Shown one piece after another: positions 22,558 through 31,507 of a DNA stretch of 50,896 bases; position 1 is the stretch's first letter; each line of letters begins with the position of its first letter. The notes under the pieces are model-generated. The model was not told the DNA's origin. It ran no database searches and was given only the letters and a program-made list of their open reading frames with translations. The DNA lies in contig NZ_SMRT01000032.1 of NCBI RefSeq assembly GCF_004354045.1, forward strand, positions 1 through 50,896, read 5' to 3'. The stretch is from Paenibacillus piri. Lineage in GTDB: Bacteria > Bacillota > Bacilli > Paenibacillales > NBRC-103111. The translations under genes were made by a program, and so were the position numbers.

Positions 22558-23496
22558 TCAGTCCTCCTCCTTTTTGAAGAGCCCGAACATTTTTAACTGC
22601 ACCAGATTAACAGTAAGTACGATCAGGAGCAGAGTAATACCGATCGCCGATCCCATACCCATATCATTTCGTTGAAATGCCTGCTGATAAATAAACCTTA
22701 CGATGGTAAGCCCGATATCCCCCGGCATTCCTTCATTCCAGAACACATAGCTTTCTCCGAACATTCTGTATCCTTCAAAGATGCCTATCGTCAAGGTATA
22801 AATGATGATCGGCTTTAAGAGCGGCAACGTAATCCAATAAAACTTGGTAAAGACATTGGCGCCGTCCATTTCAGCAGATTCATACAGTTCCTCGGGAATG
22901 CTTTGTAGACCGGCAAGGTAATATACCATATTAATACCGGCTACTCTCCACGTATTGAGAATCACCATCAGCATCATGCCCGTACCATAGTTAAGAACCC
23001 AATTTTGCGGTGAAATGCCGAATTTAGCGATAAAGGAATTGATCAAAGCCGTATCCGCTTCCCCGAACATAAGCCTAAAGGAGACACCGGCTACGATAAC
23101 AGACGTCAATGCCGGGATGAAAATAACGGACTTAAATAATGTTTTTCCCTTGATCAACTTTGAATTCAAAAAGACGGCGAATATAATCGGAACCGGAATT
23201 AATAACATCAGAGATAAGATCGTGTAGATCGTATTGGTTTGCAGCGCATTGAAAAAATGCTCGTCAAACATTCTCCGGTAGTTGTCCAGACCTATAAACT
23301 TTGTGCTGTTAAGCCCTTGGACCTCCTGAAAGCTCATCGTGATCGTGGACGCTGTAGGATACAAGAAAAAGATGAGAAACGCTAGGATAAATGGCGATAC
23401 AAAGAGATAAGGCGCGAACTTTTCCGAATAAAACATCCTTTTAAAGCTGAAACCGCTCCTTACCTTGGGCTTTTGGCTATAAACCTGTTGAACCAA
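22558..23496 (-). CDS. carbohydrate ABC transporter permease, MalF type (about 312 aa)
   Basis: CUT1-family permease with six helices and an EAA loop (ESAEMDGANVFTKFYWITLP). I choose the TTG at 23496 because GGAGGTG stands seven bases upstream; longer ATG starts at 23511, 23517 or 23568 have no ribosome site, and 23511 overlaps the GGAGG. The N-terminal cytoplasmic tail is about 25 residues before the first helix (APYLFVSPFILAFLIFFLYP). It lies 88 bases after the binding-protein gene. Confidence 0.9.
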   Translation of the reverse strand: MVQQVYSQKPKVRSGFSFKRMFYSEKFAPYLFVSPFILAFLIFFLYPTASTITMSFQEVQGLNSTKFIGLDNYRRMFDEHFFNALQTNTIYTILSLMLLIPVPIIFAVFLNSKLIKGKTLFKSVIFIPALTSVIVAGVSFRLMFGEADTALINSFIAKFGISPQNWVLNYGTGMMLMVILNTWRVAGINMVYYLAGLQSIPEELYESAEMDGANVFTKFYWITLPLLKPIIIYTLTIGIFEGYRMFGESYVFWNEGMPGDIGLTIVRFIYQQAFQRNDMGMGSAIGITLLLIVLTVNLVQLKMFGLFKKEED

Positions 23497-23584
23497 ATAG
23501 TACACCTCCATATGCATGACTGCGACCGAAACCGCTTCCACACCTTCGTTTCTTCGGCCGTCAGTCATGCCGTCTTCCCGGTTG

Positions 23585-24901
23585 CTATTTCTTCTGCTTA
23601 CGGAGCTCGTCTGCGGCAGATTTTAACGCTTGTTCAGGAGTTTGCGATTGATCCTTCAATGACTTGAACATGACATTGGAATTGACCAAGTCCTGGGAAG
23701 CTGAGCTTAACTCGCTCATATTCGGAGATTTGATTTCGTCCTTCATGTCCAGAAGTATATTGAATATTTTCTCATTGTTGAAATAAGGATCGGGCTTCTG
23801 CAGCTCCGGATCATTCCAGACGTCCCATCTGATCGGATCGAATTTCAGTTCCTGCCATATCCTTATATTCGATTCTTTGCTTAGCTTCGCATACGCAAGA
23901 AACTTCGTAGCTATATCCTGATTTTTGCTCTGCTTGGTAACGGCCGTACCTGTTCCGCCCATTCCTGCGGATCTTACGTCGCCCTTTTCCCATACAGGCA
24001 TTGGCCGTACCAATATTTTCCCTTTCAAATCGGGCATGTACTCCAAAAATCTGCTCATGTACCACATCGGCATGATTAGGGAAGCCGCTTCTCCCTTATT
24101 CATATAAGTGAAAAATTCCTCAGCGCCGGTATTCCCCCCAGGCATGGGAACCGCGATTTTATCCTTGTAAATCATATCCTTCATGGTCTGCAGCGTCTTT
24201 ACATTGATCTCGTTATCAAGAGTGACGTTTCCGTTCTTATCCAAATAGTCGGAGCCTCTTTGAACAATCATCGGCCAGAACGGTCTTTGTCCGGTAACTT
24301 CGAAAGCGGTCATCGCCTTTCCTGTCGCAGCGACAACTTTCTTTCCTGCCTCGGTATAATCGGCCCATGTTTTAATGTTATCCGCGTTCACGCCGGCTTT
24401 ATCCAGAAGCTCTTTATTGTAGTAAACGACCGTAGCGCCCACATGAAAATCAATGCCGTAATATTTTCCGCCTTTACTGTAAATATCGAATCTCGACTGG
24501 ATAAACTTGTCCTTTTCGGGCTCGATTACTTTGTTTAATTCCACAAGCTGGATATCGCCTTTTAGAAAGTTTTGGAAGAAGTTTATGTTGATATCGGCAA
24601 TATCGGGCGCACCCACACCGGATTGAAGGGCGATTAACAATTTATTATGCATTTCTGCGTTTGGATAAGTATCGATCGACAATTCAATTTGCTGATCGGG
24701 GTTGTTTTTATTCCAAAGCTCGGCGGTTTTTTCGTAATACTTCTTATGCAGATCCTGGAATGTCCACAACGATAAGTTAACCGCCTTTTTTGAATTTTGG
24801 GTTTCCCCTTTTGACGACTCCGCTCCTTCGCCCCCGCAGCCTGACAAAACGGAAGCCAACAGGAACACGGAAGCAGCCGCTGCAACAGATGCTTTTTTCA
24901 T
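23585..24901 (-). CDS. sugar ABC transporter solute-binding lipoprotein, family 1 (438 aa)
   Basis: The signal peptide ends in a lipobox (VLSGC, Cys22 lipidated), anchoring the protein outside the membrane. The mature part is a family-1 periplasmic-binding fold (NLSLWTFQDLHKKYYEKTAE at the start; PDIADININFF; aromatic-rich ligand cleft). It delivers oligosaccharide to the two downstream permeases. Given the two arabinofuranosidases downstream, arabino-oligosaccharides are the likely ligand. Transcription probably starts at the activator-type promoter between this gene and the regulator gene. Confidence 0.93.
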   Translation of the reverse strand: MKKASVAAAASVFLLASVLSGCGGEGAESSKGETQNSKKAVNLSLWTFQDLHKKYYEKTAELWNKNNPDQQIELSIDTYPNAEMHNKLLIALQSGVGAPDIADININFFQNFLKGDIQLVELNKVIEPEKDKFIQSRFDIYSKGGKYYGIDFHVGATVVYYNKELLDKAGVNADNIKTWADYTEAGKKVVAATGKAMTAFEVTGQRPFWPMIVQRGSDYLDKNGNVTLDNEINVKTLQTMKDMIYKDKIAVPMPGGNTGAEEFFTYMNKGEAASLIMPMWYMSRFLEYMPDLKGKILVRPMPVWEKGDVRSAGMGGTGTAVTKQSKNQDIATKFLAYAKLSKESNIRIWQELKFDPIRWDVWNDPELQKPDPYFNNEKIFNILLDMKDEIKSPNMSELSSASQDLVNSNVMFKSLKDQSQTPEQALKSAADELRKQKK

Positions 24902-24976
24902 ACATTCTTATCCCCCTTATAATAATTTAATGATGATGCAGGTAACCGGGTATGCCCTGTCCTTTACCCATTACTC

Positions 24977-25051
24977 ATTATACATAATACATAACGTAGC
25001 CGAACTCCAATATTTTGTACTCCACTACAACATTTTGTACTCCACTACAAT
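24977..25051 (-). promoter_or_regulatory. activator-type promoter with a 20-bp tandem direct repeat
   Basis: ATTTTGTACTCCACTACAA occurs at 25012-25030 and again at 25032-25050, an exact repeat with a 20-bp period. Reading the minus strand, the repeats are followed six bases later by a poor -35 region (about 25005-25000) and then a perfect TATAAT (24982-24977) with 17-base spacing. Two direct sites abutting a weak -35 is the usual layout of AraC-type activator sites. The adjacent YesN-type regulator is the obvious candidate. The promoter would drive the binding protein, permease and GH51 genes. Confidence 0.72.
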
Positions 25052-25074
25052 GCTTTGCTATGTCCGAGTAACGT

Positions 25075-26703
25075 TTACTTCCTGCAAGTCTGTTCATATT
25101 CCAGGGGGGTCATGCCTGTCATCTCTTTGAACACCTTAAAGAAGTAGTTATAATTGTTAAACCCTACATGGCTGACGATTTCCTTCAGCTTCAGCTCGCC
25201 GTGCTCAATATAGTGCTTGGCATGTTCAACCCGCACATGGTTCAAATATTCGGTGAATCCCATCCGGCACTCTTCCTTGAAAAGTCTGCTGATATAAGAA
25301 TTGGTTACACCGACTATATCGGAGACATCCTGAAGCGACACATCGTTTTTATAATTACGTTGTATATATTCCATAGCCTTTTGAATAATATCGCTATACG
25401 TGCCACGGCATTTCATCCGCTGCAAAATTTCTATAAACTTATGGTATAAGTTCAAAATCCAAGATTTAATATCCATAAGAACCTCATATTTCTGGATCAG
25501 ATTATATGGAATATCCCCTGCGGTATACAGCTTCGACATCTCGATGCCGGCGTCCTTGGATGCTTTATTCACGATATTAATTAATTCTGCGCAGATCATT
25601 TGGGTTGATTTGCTGCTCAGCCTCAATCTCGAAATTTTATTAAATACGGCATCTATCAAGCTCTTCACGGTTTCAAAATCCTGGTTTTTCAGGGCCGCGT
25701 AAATCGCTTTCTCATCTTTGATATCAAGACAGAAAAATCCTTCTTCGTGTTTACTGCTTGTGCTTTCGATAAATATCCCGTTCTTTCCCTTGTAGAACTT
25801 GTCCTTCAGAATTGATGCCGCTTCGGAGTATGCATGGTGAAGCTGAGACATTTCATTGCATACACTGCTTACACCAAAGCTGGCCGTAATATTCAAATAT
25901 TTTTTGATCTCTGTTCTTATTCGGTTGAGAAAGGTATATAGCTGGTTGTACACATACATCCTGCTATGGATATGCCCAAGTGAGAAAATGATCGCAAATT
26001 TCTCTCTGCCTTTGTGGATAATAATGGATTTCTCCCAATCGCTAAGAATTTCGTTGGAAATATCGAGCAAAGTTTGAATAAACACATCGACTTCCTTTGA
26101 ACTGAATCTTTCCTCAATGAATCGAAAATCGTCGATCTCCGCAGCTGTCACCAACAGATTTTCTGTGTCCATCGCTATATCTAACGATTCGAGTTGGCCT
26201 AGCATTTCATCCCGATCCGACACACTGCCCTCCAGAAGCTTTTTAATAAACTCCTGACGCAAACTATCCTTGCGGATCTTAAGCTCGTGGTACATCTCAT
26301 TTTGTTTGTCGCGTTCGTTTCTAAATACAAGGATAGAGCTTTCGACGGTTTTCAAAATATCGAGCAAAACGGAGGCGCTCAGCCGATGCTTCAATACATA
26401 ATCCATCGCTCCCCTCTTCATGCTCTGACGTACATAATCAAAGTCGTCATAAGCGCTCAACACAACAATTCTAACCTGCGGATACTCCCTCTCCAACTGC
26501 TCTATTAATCCGAGTCCATTCATTCCCGGCATGTTGATGTCGGTAATGACAATATCCGGAACATCCTCTTTTATGAGCTGTATGGCATGAATTCCGTTAT
26601 ACGCTTCGCCGGAAATATAAAAGCCGCAGTTTTCCCAATCGAGCATCGTTTTCAAATCCGTTCGCGAAACTGCATGGTCATCAACTATAAGCACCTTCAG
26701 CAT
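25075..26703 (-). CDS. YesN-type response regulator with AraC DNA-binding domain (542 aa)
   Basis: Receiver domain at residues 1-120 with phosphorylation site D55 (VITDINMPGMNGL), acidic pair D8-D9 and Lys near 105. A long central region of about 300 residues is typical of this class. The C-terminal ~100 residues hold two AraC helix-turn-helix motifs (VSLQDVSDIVGVTNSYISRL and LKEIVSHVGFNNYNYFFKVF). Its ATG overlaps the kinase gene by 23 bases. It probably activates the transporter/GH51 genes through the direct repeats directly downstream of its stop. Confidence 0.95.
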   Translation of the reverse strand: MLKVLIVDDHAVSRTDLKTMLDWENCGFYISGEAYNGIHAIQLIKEDVPDIVITDINMPGMNGLGLIEQLEREYPQVRIVVLSAYDDFDYVRQSMKRGAMDYVLKHRLSASVLLDILKTVESSILVFRNERDKQNEMYHELKIRKDSLRQEFIKKLLEGSVSDRDEMLGQLESLDIAMDTENLLVTAAEIDDFRFIEERFSSKEVDVFIQTLLDISNEILSDWEKSIIIHKGREKFAIIFSLGHIHSRMYVYNQLYTFLNRIRTEIKKYLNITASFGVSSVCNEMSQLHHAYSEAASILKDKFYKGKNGIFIESTSSKHEEGFFCLDIKDEKAIYAALKNQDFETVKSLIDAVFNKISRLRLSSKSTQMICAELINIVNKASKDAGIEMSKLYTAGDIPYNLIQKYEVLMDIKSWILNLYHKFIEILQRMKCRGTYSDIIQKAMEYIQRNYKNDVSLQDVSDIVGVTNSYISRLFKEECRMGFTEYLNHVRVEHAKHYIEHGELKLKEIVSHVGFNNYNYFFKVFKEMTGMTPLEYEQTCRK

Positions 26704-28543
26704 ATTGTCCGCTGTCCTCCTCCCCCACGGCAGGCAAAGTGATCTCTACGGTGGTGTACAAGTTGGGAATGCTTTGAATGGCAATTCCGTATTTTTCTCC
26801 GAAATAAAGCTTGATTCTCTCGTCCACATTTCGAATGCCGATCCCGCTAAGTCCGATATTTTTGTTTGCCGATGCTTCTCGCATGAGATTGTTTAGCGCA
26901 TTGTTGTTCATGCCCACCCCATTATCGGTTATAACAATTTTCAAATCCTCTCCGATCCTGTAGCCTTTAATGATGATCATGCCCTGGCCCTCCATAGGCT
27001 GAATCCCGTGAATCAAACAATTTTCCACGATCGGCTGAAGAATGAATTTCAGAATATGAGAGTCCAGAATGCTTTCTTCCATTTCATAATGTACCTTGAA
27101 CTTGTCGTAGTCCCGATAAGCCATTATGTTTAAGTAGTCTTTGACATATTCGATTTCGTCCCGCATGCTGATCAGCACGCTCCCTTTTCCCATACATCCG
27201 TGAAGCAGCTGCATCAGGGAAGTAATGATGCTTGAAATACTCTCTGCCTTTTGAATATTGGCAAGCCACCTGACAGTGTTCAGAGAATTGGAAAGAAAAT
27301 GCGGATTAATCTGGGCTTGCAGTGTGTTCAGCTCTGCAACCCTTTTCAATTTTTCTTTCTTTTTCACCTCGTCGATAAGAAATTTAATCTCTGTCACCAT
27401 ATGATTAAAATTTGTTGCGGCTTTCCCCAGCTCATCACTGCTGTTGTCTTCGATTCTTGTAACTAAATTGCCGATTTTCACGTTATTCATTGAATCTACC
27501 AGGTGCTTTAACGGTTTGGAAATGCTTTTGGATACGTAGTAAGACAAGATCAGCGCAAGCAAGAAACAGAAAATTCCCAAAAATATAATATAGATACTCG
27601 TCTTAGCGGACTCATCGTTCAAATAAGCAAACGGGATGATACTGACCACGTACCAATCCGCACTGGGGATATAATTGTAAGCAATCAAATTTCGTTTTCC
27701 TGAAACGGTACTGTTGAATGAGAACGAATCATTTTCTTTGTTTTTTTTAAGTTCCTCAATCAGGGAATGATCGCGGTATGGCTTGGCCGAAATAATTTCC
27801 GGGTTTTGACTCGTGATTACCGTCCCGTTGCCGTTTATTATGAAAATATCCGAGCCTTGACCAAGATTTGTATCTTTAAATTTCTTTAAGATATGCTTTT
27901 CATCGATTCTCATAATCATATAACCGATCGGAAGCCCGTTAAACGATTTAAAGCTTCGAGCCAGTAAAATTCCTACTTTTCCGTAATTGGTGATTCGATA
28001 GTTTGAATTTCTTACATTTTCCTCGTCATCCCTGTTTTCGATCGTCCATAGAGGAGCGCCGTTATTTAAGGCCGTTCTTTCAAAAATATCGTTTAAAAAA
28101 TCGAGGTTAAGATTATATTTGAAGTTGACGTCCCCATAGGCAATGATTTTTTCCTTCTTCCTAGTATAAACAAGCACATCCGAAACGCTATGAGTAAATG
28201 AGAACCTTTTTGCCAGCATAGTTTGCATTTTTAACTCCGCATCATTTCTCCTCCACTCATCCATCATATCGAAATCAGTCAACGTATTTTGAATAATATC
28301 GGAGAATGCGATGTCCACACTGTCATTTTCGAGCTTTGAAAGTTCATTTTGAATATTTTCGCTGACCTGATTCATTAACTCGATGGAAGAGGTGCTTATT
28401 TTTGTTTTTATAGCTTCGCTTGAAGTATAATAGGCAAAAATTCCTGTAATCGATAATGGGATCAAGGAAAGAATGGCAAATGAGATAACCAGTCTGTTTA
28501 GAATTTTCATTTTACGGATCAAACGGTTCAAGCTTGTACCCAT
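26681..28543 (-). CDS. YesM-type sensor histidine kinase (620 aa)
   Basis: Membrane helices at about 14-36 and 300-325 flank a large extracellular dCache-like sensor domain. They are followed by HAMP, a His_kinase domain (AQINPHFLSNSLNTVRW, with the phosphorylated His in NPHFL) and a HATPase_c domain (N-box IVENCLIHG, ITDNGVGM, GIGIRNVDERIKLYFG). It should phosphorylate the regulator encoded immediately after it. The signal is probably a plant-derived sugar or the loaded binding protein. The operon starts with this gene; the 339 bases upstream hold its promoter. Confidence 0.94.
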   Translation of the reverse strand: MGTSLNRLIRKMKILNRLVISFAILSLIPLSITGIFAYYTSSEAIKTKISTSSIELMNQVSENIQNELSKLENDSVDIAFSDIIQNTLTDFDMMDEWRRNDAELKMQTMLAKRFSFTHSVSDVLVYTRKKEKIIAYGDVNFKYNLNLDFLNDIFERTALNNGAPLWTIENRDDEENVRNSNYRITNYGKVGILLARSFKSFNGLPIGYMIMRIDEKHILKKFKDTNLGQGSDIFIINGNGTVITSQNPEIISAKPYRDHSLIEELKKNKENDSFSFNSTVSGKRNLIAYNYIPSADWYVVSIIPFAYLNDESAKTSIYIIFLGIFCFLLALILSYYVSKSISKPLKHLVDSMNNVKIGNLVTRIEDNSSDELGKAATNFNHMVTEIKFLIDEVKKKEKLKRVAELNTLQAQINPHFLSNSLNTVRWLANIQKAESISSIITSLMQLLHGCMGKGSVLISMRDEIEYVKDYLNIMAYRDYDKFKVHYEMEESILDSHILKFILQPIVENCLIHGIQPMEGQGMIIIKGYRIGEDLKIVITDNGVGMNNNALNNLMREASANKNIGLSGIGIRNVDERIKLYFGEKYGIAIQSIPNLYTTVEITLPAVGEEDSGQYAEGAYS

Positions 28544-28882
28544 AATCTACCCCCTTACGAAATTCATTTCGAGAAATTTCAAACCTATGACATCTCGAGA
28601 GCGGAATGAAGCTTTCCCCAGTCATCGTCATCCCGCTCTTTCACGGCCGTCTATATGCCCGGTTTTTGAAATTTTCCCGAGGTATGTCGATTATGAATTC
28701 AACAAGTTGACCTTTTAATCCTTGTTATTACAGCAGTAATTTTTTTGAAATCATGCAGACCTCTTTCCAGTCGCACTGCGGAATGAATCCGTAAAAAAAG
28801 AGAAGCCGTGCTTAGAGCACCGGCTTCCGGACGAATCAGTTTGAATCAATGCTTGAATGTGAACTGACCATTTTATTGCTTG
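28544..28882. other. intergenic region upstream of the kinase operon
   Basis: No gene was found. The region holds the terminator of the preceding locus (28792-28828) and, nearer the kinase start, an imperfect hairpin (GAGCGGAATGA at about 28600 with TCATCCCGCTC at about 28632). The kinase promoter must be here but no box pair stands out. Confidence 0.6.
28792..28828 (-). terminator. intrinsic terminator after the alcohol dehydrogenase gene
   Basis: On the minus strand GAAGCCGGTGC pairs with GCACGGCTTC (one bulged G) around TCTAA, followed by TCTTTTTTTAC. It lies about 55 bases after the dehydrogenase stop and separates the two carbohydrate loci. Confidence 0.88.
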
Positions 28883-29899
28883 TTAACTGCAGCGAAGCAT
28901 AATTTTCATAGCGCTTCCTCCGCCCTCCATTTGTTTAAAGCCCTGTTCCAATTGCTCAAGCGGAAGAACGTCGGTAATCAATGCATCAAGCGGCAGTCTT
29001 CCAGAAGAGGCAAGCTCAATCGCCTTAATAAAATCCTCTCTTTCATATACGCGTGCGCCGGACATTGACAGTTCTCTCCAGAAAAACCGGTGCAGGTCGA
29101 CCTGCGGCGGTCTGCTGAAAATACCGACTACGACAATACGCCCTCTTGTCCGGGGAAGCTTTGTCATAAGCTCTGCACCGGCTTGAGAAGAAGTAACCTC
29201 AAAAACTACATCGCAGCCGGCGCCGCCCGTTTGACTATTCACATACCCTGCCACGTCCCGTTCCTTAGGGTTGATGGTATCAAACCCAAGCTGCTCCAGC
29301 AGCTGCAGACGGTGAGGATTAATTTCGGAAACGAGTACCTTGGCCCCTGCTTCTCTTGCAACTAAGGCGATCAGCGCGCCGATCGGTCCTCCGCCTAATA
29401 CAACTGCATAATCCTCCCGACCTACCTTCCCCCTGCGGATATCATGACAAGCAACGGCGAGCGGTTCTATCAGAGCGCCGTGCACCAAAGGGAGCTCCTT
29501 CGGTAAAGGCAACACCGTGTGAACGGGCACCGTCCAATAGCTTTGGAAAGCTCCCGGGGTTTCTATTCCGAGAAATTTCAGGTTATGACAAATATGGCCA
29601 TACCCTGCCTGGCATGCCGGACAGTTGCCGCATGAATTGAGCGGCATAACAGTAACCGGATCACCTGCGGCAAATTCCGTAACCTGATCTCCGACCGCAT
29701 GAACGGTACCGGACATTTCGTGACCCATAATTTGGGGAAAAGAAATCCTGCTGTCCATATGTCCGTGATAGATGTGCAGATCGGTACCGCATATTCCCGC
29801 ATGGGATACCTTAATTTGAACTTCATCGTACCTCGGCGCCTGCGCGGGAGATTGTCCCGCACGAAGCACCCGGTCGCCTTCATAATATACAGCTTTCAT
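28883..29899 (-). CDS. zinc-dependent medium-chain alcohol/polyol dehydrogenase (338 aa)
   Basis: Medium-chain dehydrogenase of the sorbitol/threonine dehydrogenase group. The catalytic zinc ligands are C37 (CGTDLHIYHGH) and H60-E61 (MGHEMSGTV). Four structural-zinc cysteines lie in CGNCPACQAGYGHIC, and the NAD(P)-binding motif is GGGPIGA near residue 168. The substrate is probably a sugar, polyol or glycoside-derived alcohol. It follows the binding-protein gene by 24 bases and ends the second carbohydrate locus, so it should metabolise the imported compound or a product of it. Confidence 0.92.
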   Translation of the reverse strand: MKAVYYEGDRVLRAGQSPAQAPRYDEVQIKVSHAGICGTDLHIYHGHMDSRISFPQIMGHEMSGTVHAVGDQVTEFAAGDPVTVMPLNSCGNCPACQAGYGHICHNLKFLGIETPGAFQSYWTVPVHTVLPLPKELPLVHGALIEPLAVACHDIRRGKVGREDYAVVLGGGPIGALIALVAREAGAKVLVSEINPHRLQLLEQLGFDTINPKERDVAGYVNSQTGGAGCDVVFEVTSSQAGAELMTKLPRTRGRIVVVGIFSRPPQVDLHRFFWRELSMSGARVYEREDFIKAIELASSGRLPLDALITDVLPLEQLEQGFKQMEGGGSAMKIMLRCS

Positions 29900-29923
29900 A
29901 TCCTTTGTCTCTCCGATTATTTT

Positions 29924-31255
29924 TTATTTGATAATTTCATCCCATTTTTTCTTCAGCTCGTCGAAGCCTTGCTCCGGTGTCATTTTACCGAAAGCGACAG
30001 TTTGGGAAATCTTTGTCCATTCGTCGGTCCAAGTGCCGTATCCCTTAGGTCTGCTTGAGAATGGATTTGCCTCAGGAGCGGTACGGTTAATGATGTCGAC
30101 CTGGGCTTTGTCCGCATCCTTAAGATCTGGAAGAAGCGTGTCCAGAACAGGCTTGGCTACCGGAACGCCGCGTACCAGATTTAGCGATTTCCCTGCCTCT
30201 TTATCGTTAACAAACCAATCGAGGAATTTTATAGCTGCTTCCGAATTTTTCGAATCCTTGCTTATTGTAAAAAACTGGGACGGCAGAAGGAATGCTCCCG
30301 ATTGCTTGGCATGAGGCACTACAGTCATCGCGTACTGCCCCGGGTGCACACTGTCGAATGCCGGGAAAGCAGCCGCATATTCGCGTTGAATTAAAATGGT
30401 GCCGTTCAAGAAGTTGTCCAGCTTGGGATCGTACTGCTTGTGCCCTGCCGTAACATCAGCCGGAGGTACAATTCCTTCTTTGCGGAGATCAGCAAACAGC
30501 TTGTTAAAGGCCACATACGTATCTTTGTCGATGTTAAATTTCCCTTCGGCTGTATGAATATACCCTTTGCCCTGAGCCAATTGATACATCTCATATTTAT
30601 CGGACTCGGATGTACCTGTCGCTATGGAAAGATCCTGCATGAAATATTTCCCTTTTTCCAGCTTTGGCTGGAGTTCTCTGCCCAACTTAAGCAAATCGTC
30701 CCACGAAAAGCCCTTGTCGGGTACTGTTACACCCAATTTGTCCAAAGCCGCTTTATTGTACATCATCGTCAACGTGTTGGCGCCGATCGGCAATCCGTAT
30801 TGCTTGCCGTTCACTGTACCTGCTGACAACAGCTTCTTTTCGATTCCGTCAACATTGATGCCCGAAAGCTCTGCAAGCTGTCCGCGAACGGCGTAATCCA
30901 TCAAATTTCCTGTGTCTATCTGCATAATGTCGGGCAAATTTCTTGCTGCGGCCAAAGTAGCCAGCTTGGTGAAATACGTATCGAACCCCATATATTGCGG
31001 TTCGAACGAAACAGCAGGATTATTTTTTTTGTATAAATCCAATGTTTTCAAAGTTGCGTCATGCCGTGCCTGGGAGCCTGCCCAGGTAATACCTAGCGTT
31101 ACCTCCTTATTCTTTACCGAAGCTTGTCCGGTTGTACCCGATCCGGCAGCAGGAGCAGAGGGTTGACTGCCTGTCTTACTGCCGGAACTGCACGCGGTCA
31201 GAGTCAAAACGGAAAGTACTATCAAACTCGCAGTCCATTTTTTTGTTTTATGCAT
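29924..31255 (-). CDS. sugar ABC transporter solute-binding lipoprotein, family 1 (443 aa)
   Basis: The lipobox LTAC places lipidated Cys22 after a short signal peptide. The mature protein has the family-1 fold (EVTLGITWAGSQARHDATLK; LPDIMQIDTGNLMDYA). It delivers a carbohydrate to the two permeases encoded upstream in the same locus. The ATG at 31255 is used because AAGGGGA precedes it; a six-codon longer frame is unlikely. It has its own promoter-like sequence and is separated from the permeases by the two-component genes. Confidence 0.92.
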   Translation of the reverse strand: MHKTKKWTASLIVLSVLTLTACSSGSKTGSQPSAPAAGSGTTGQASVKNKEVTLGITWAGSQARHDATLKTLDLYKKNNPAVSFEPQYMGFDTYFTKLATLAAARNLPDIMQIDTGNLMDYAVRGQLAELSGINVDGIEKKLLSAGTVNGKQYGLPIGANTLTMMYNKAALDKLGVTVPDKGFSWDDLLKLGRELQPKLEKGKYFMQDLSIATGTSESDKYEMYQLAQGKGYIHTAEGKFNIDKDTYVAFNKLFADLRKEGIVPPADVTAGHKQYDPKLDNFLNGTILIQREYAAAFPAFDSVHPGQYAMTVVPHAKQSGAFLLPSQFFTISKDSKNSEAAIKFLDWFVNDKEAGKSLNLVRGVPVAKPVLDTLLPDLKDADKAQVDIINRTAPEANPFSSRPKGYGTWTDEWTKISQTVAFGKMTPEQGFDELKKKWDEIIK

Positions 31256-31299
31256 CTGTGAATCCCCTTCCAAAAGATTGGTTTTGTTTTTCTTGCTCC

Positions 31300-31328
31300 A
31301 TTATATGATGTCGTGAATTCCCCTCCAA
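31300..31328 (-). promoter_or_regulatory. promoter of the second binding-protein gene
   Basis: On the minus strand TTGGAG (31328-31323) and TATAAT (31305-31300) are 17 bases apart. Upstream, TTTTGTAGAATC and TTTTGTTGATTT form a weak 12-bp direct repeat (about 31337-31361) that could bind the adjacent AraC-type regulator. Confidence 0.55.
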
Positions 31329-31507
31329 TGAGAGAAATCAACAAAAGATTCTACAAAATATGAAAAGCTAAAACCAGATCATACCGGCGGCCTCGAATTC
31401 ACAACTTTATACCTGCGACCCGCGTGTTGATGATACCGGTCCCATGCAAGAAGGGCATTGGCTGCCAAACACTCCTGGTTGATAAGTAAAATCAGATTCG
31501 GAGGACG

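Noticed and set aside
24930..25130. 66-codon plus-strand open frame over the direct repeats
   Set aside because: It covers a promoter with repeats, has no ribosome site and overlaps the regulator's 3' end.
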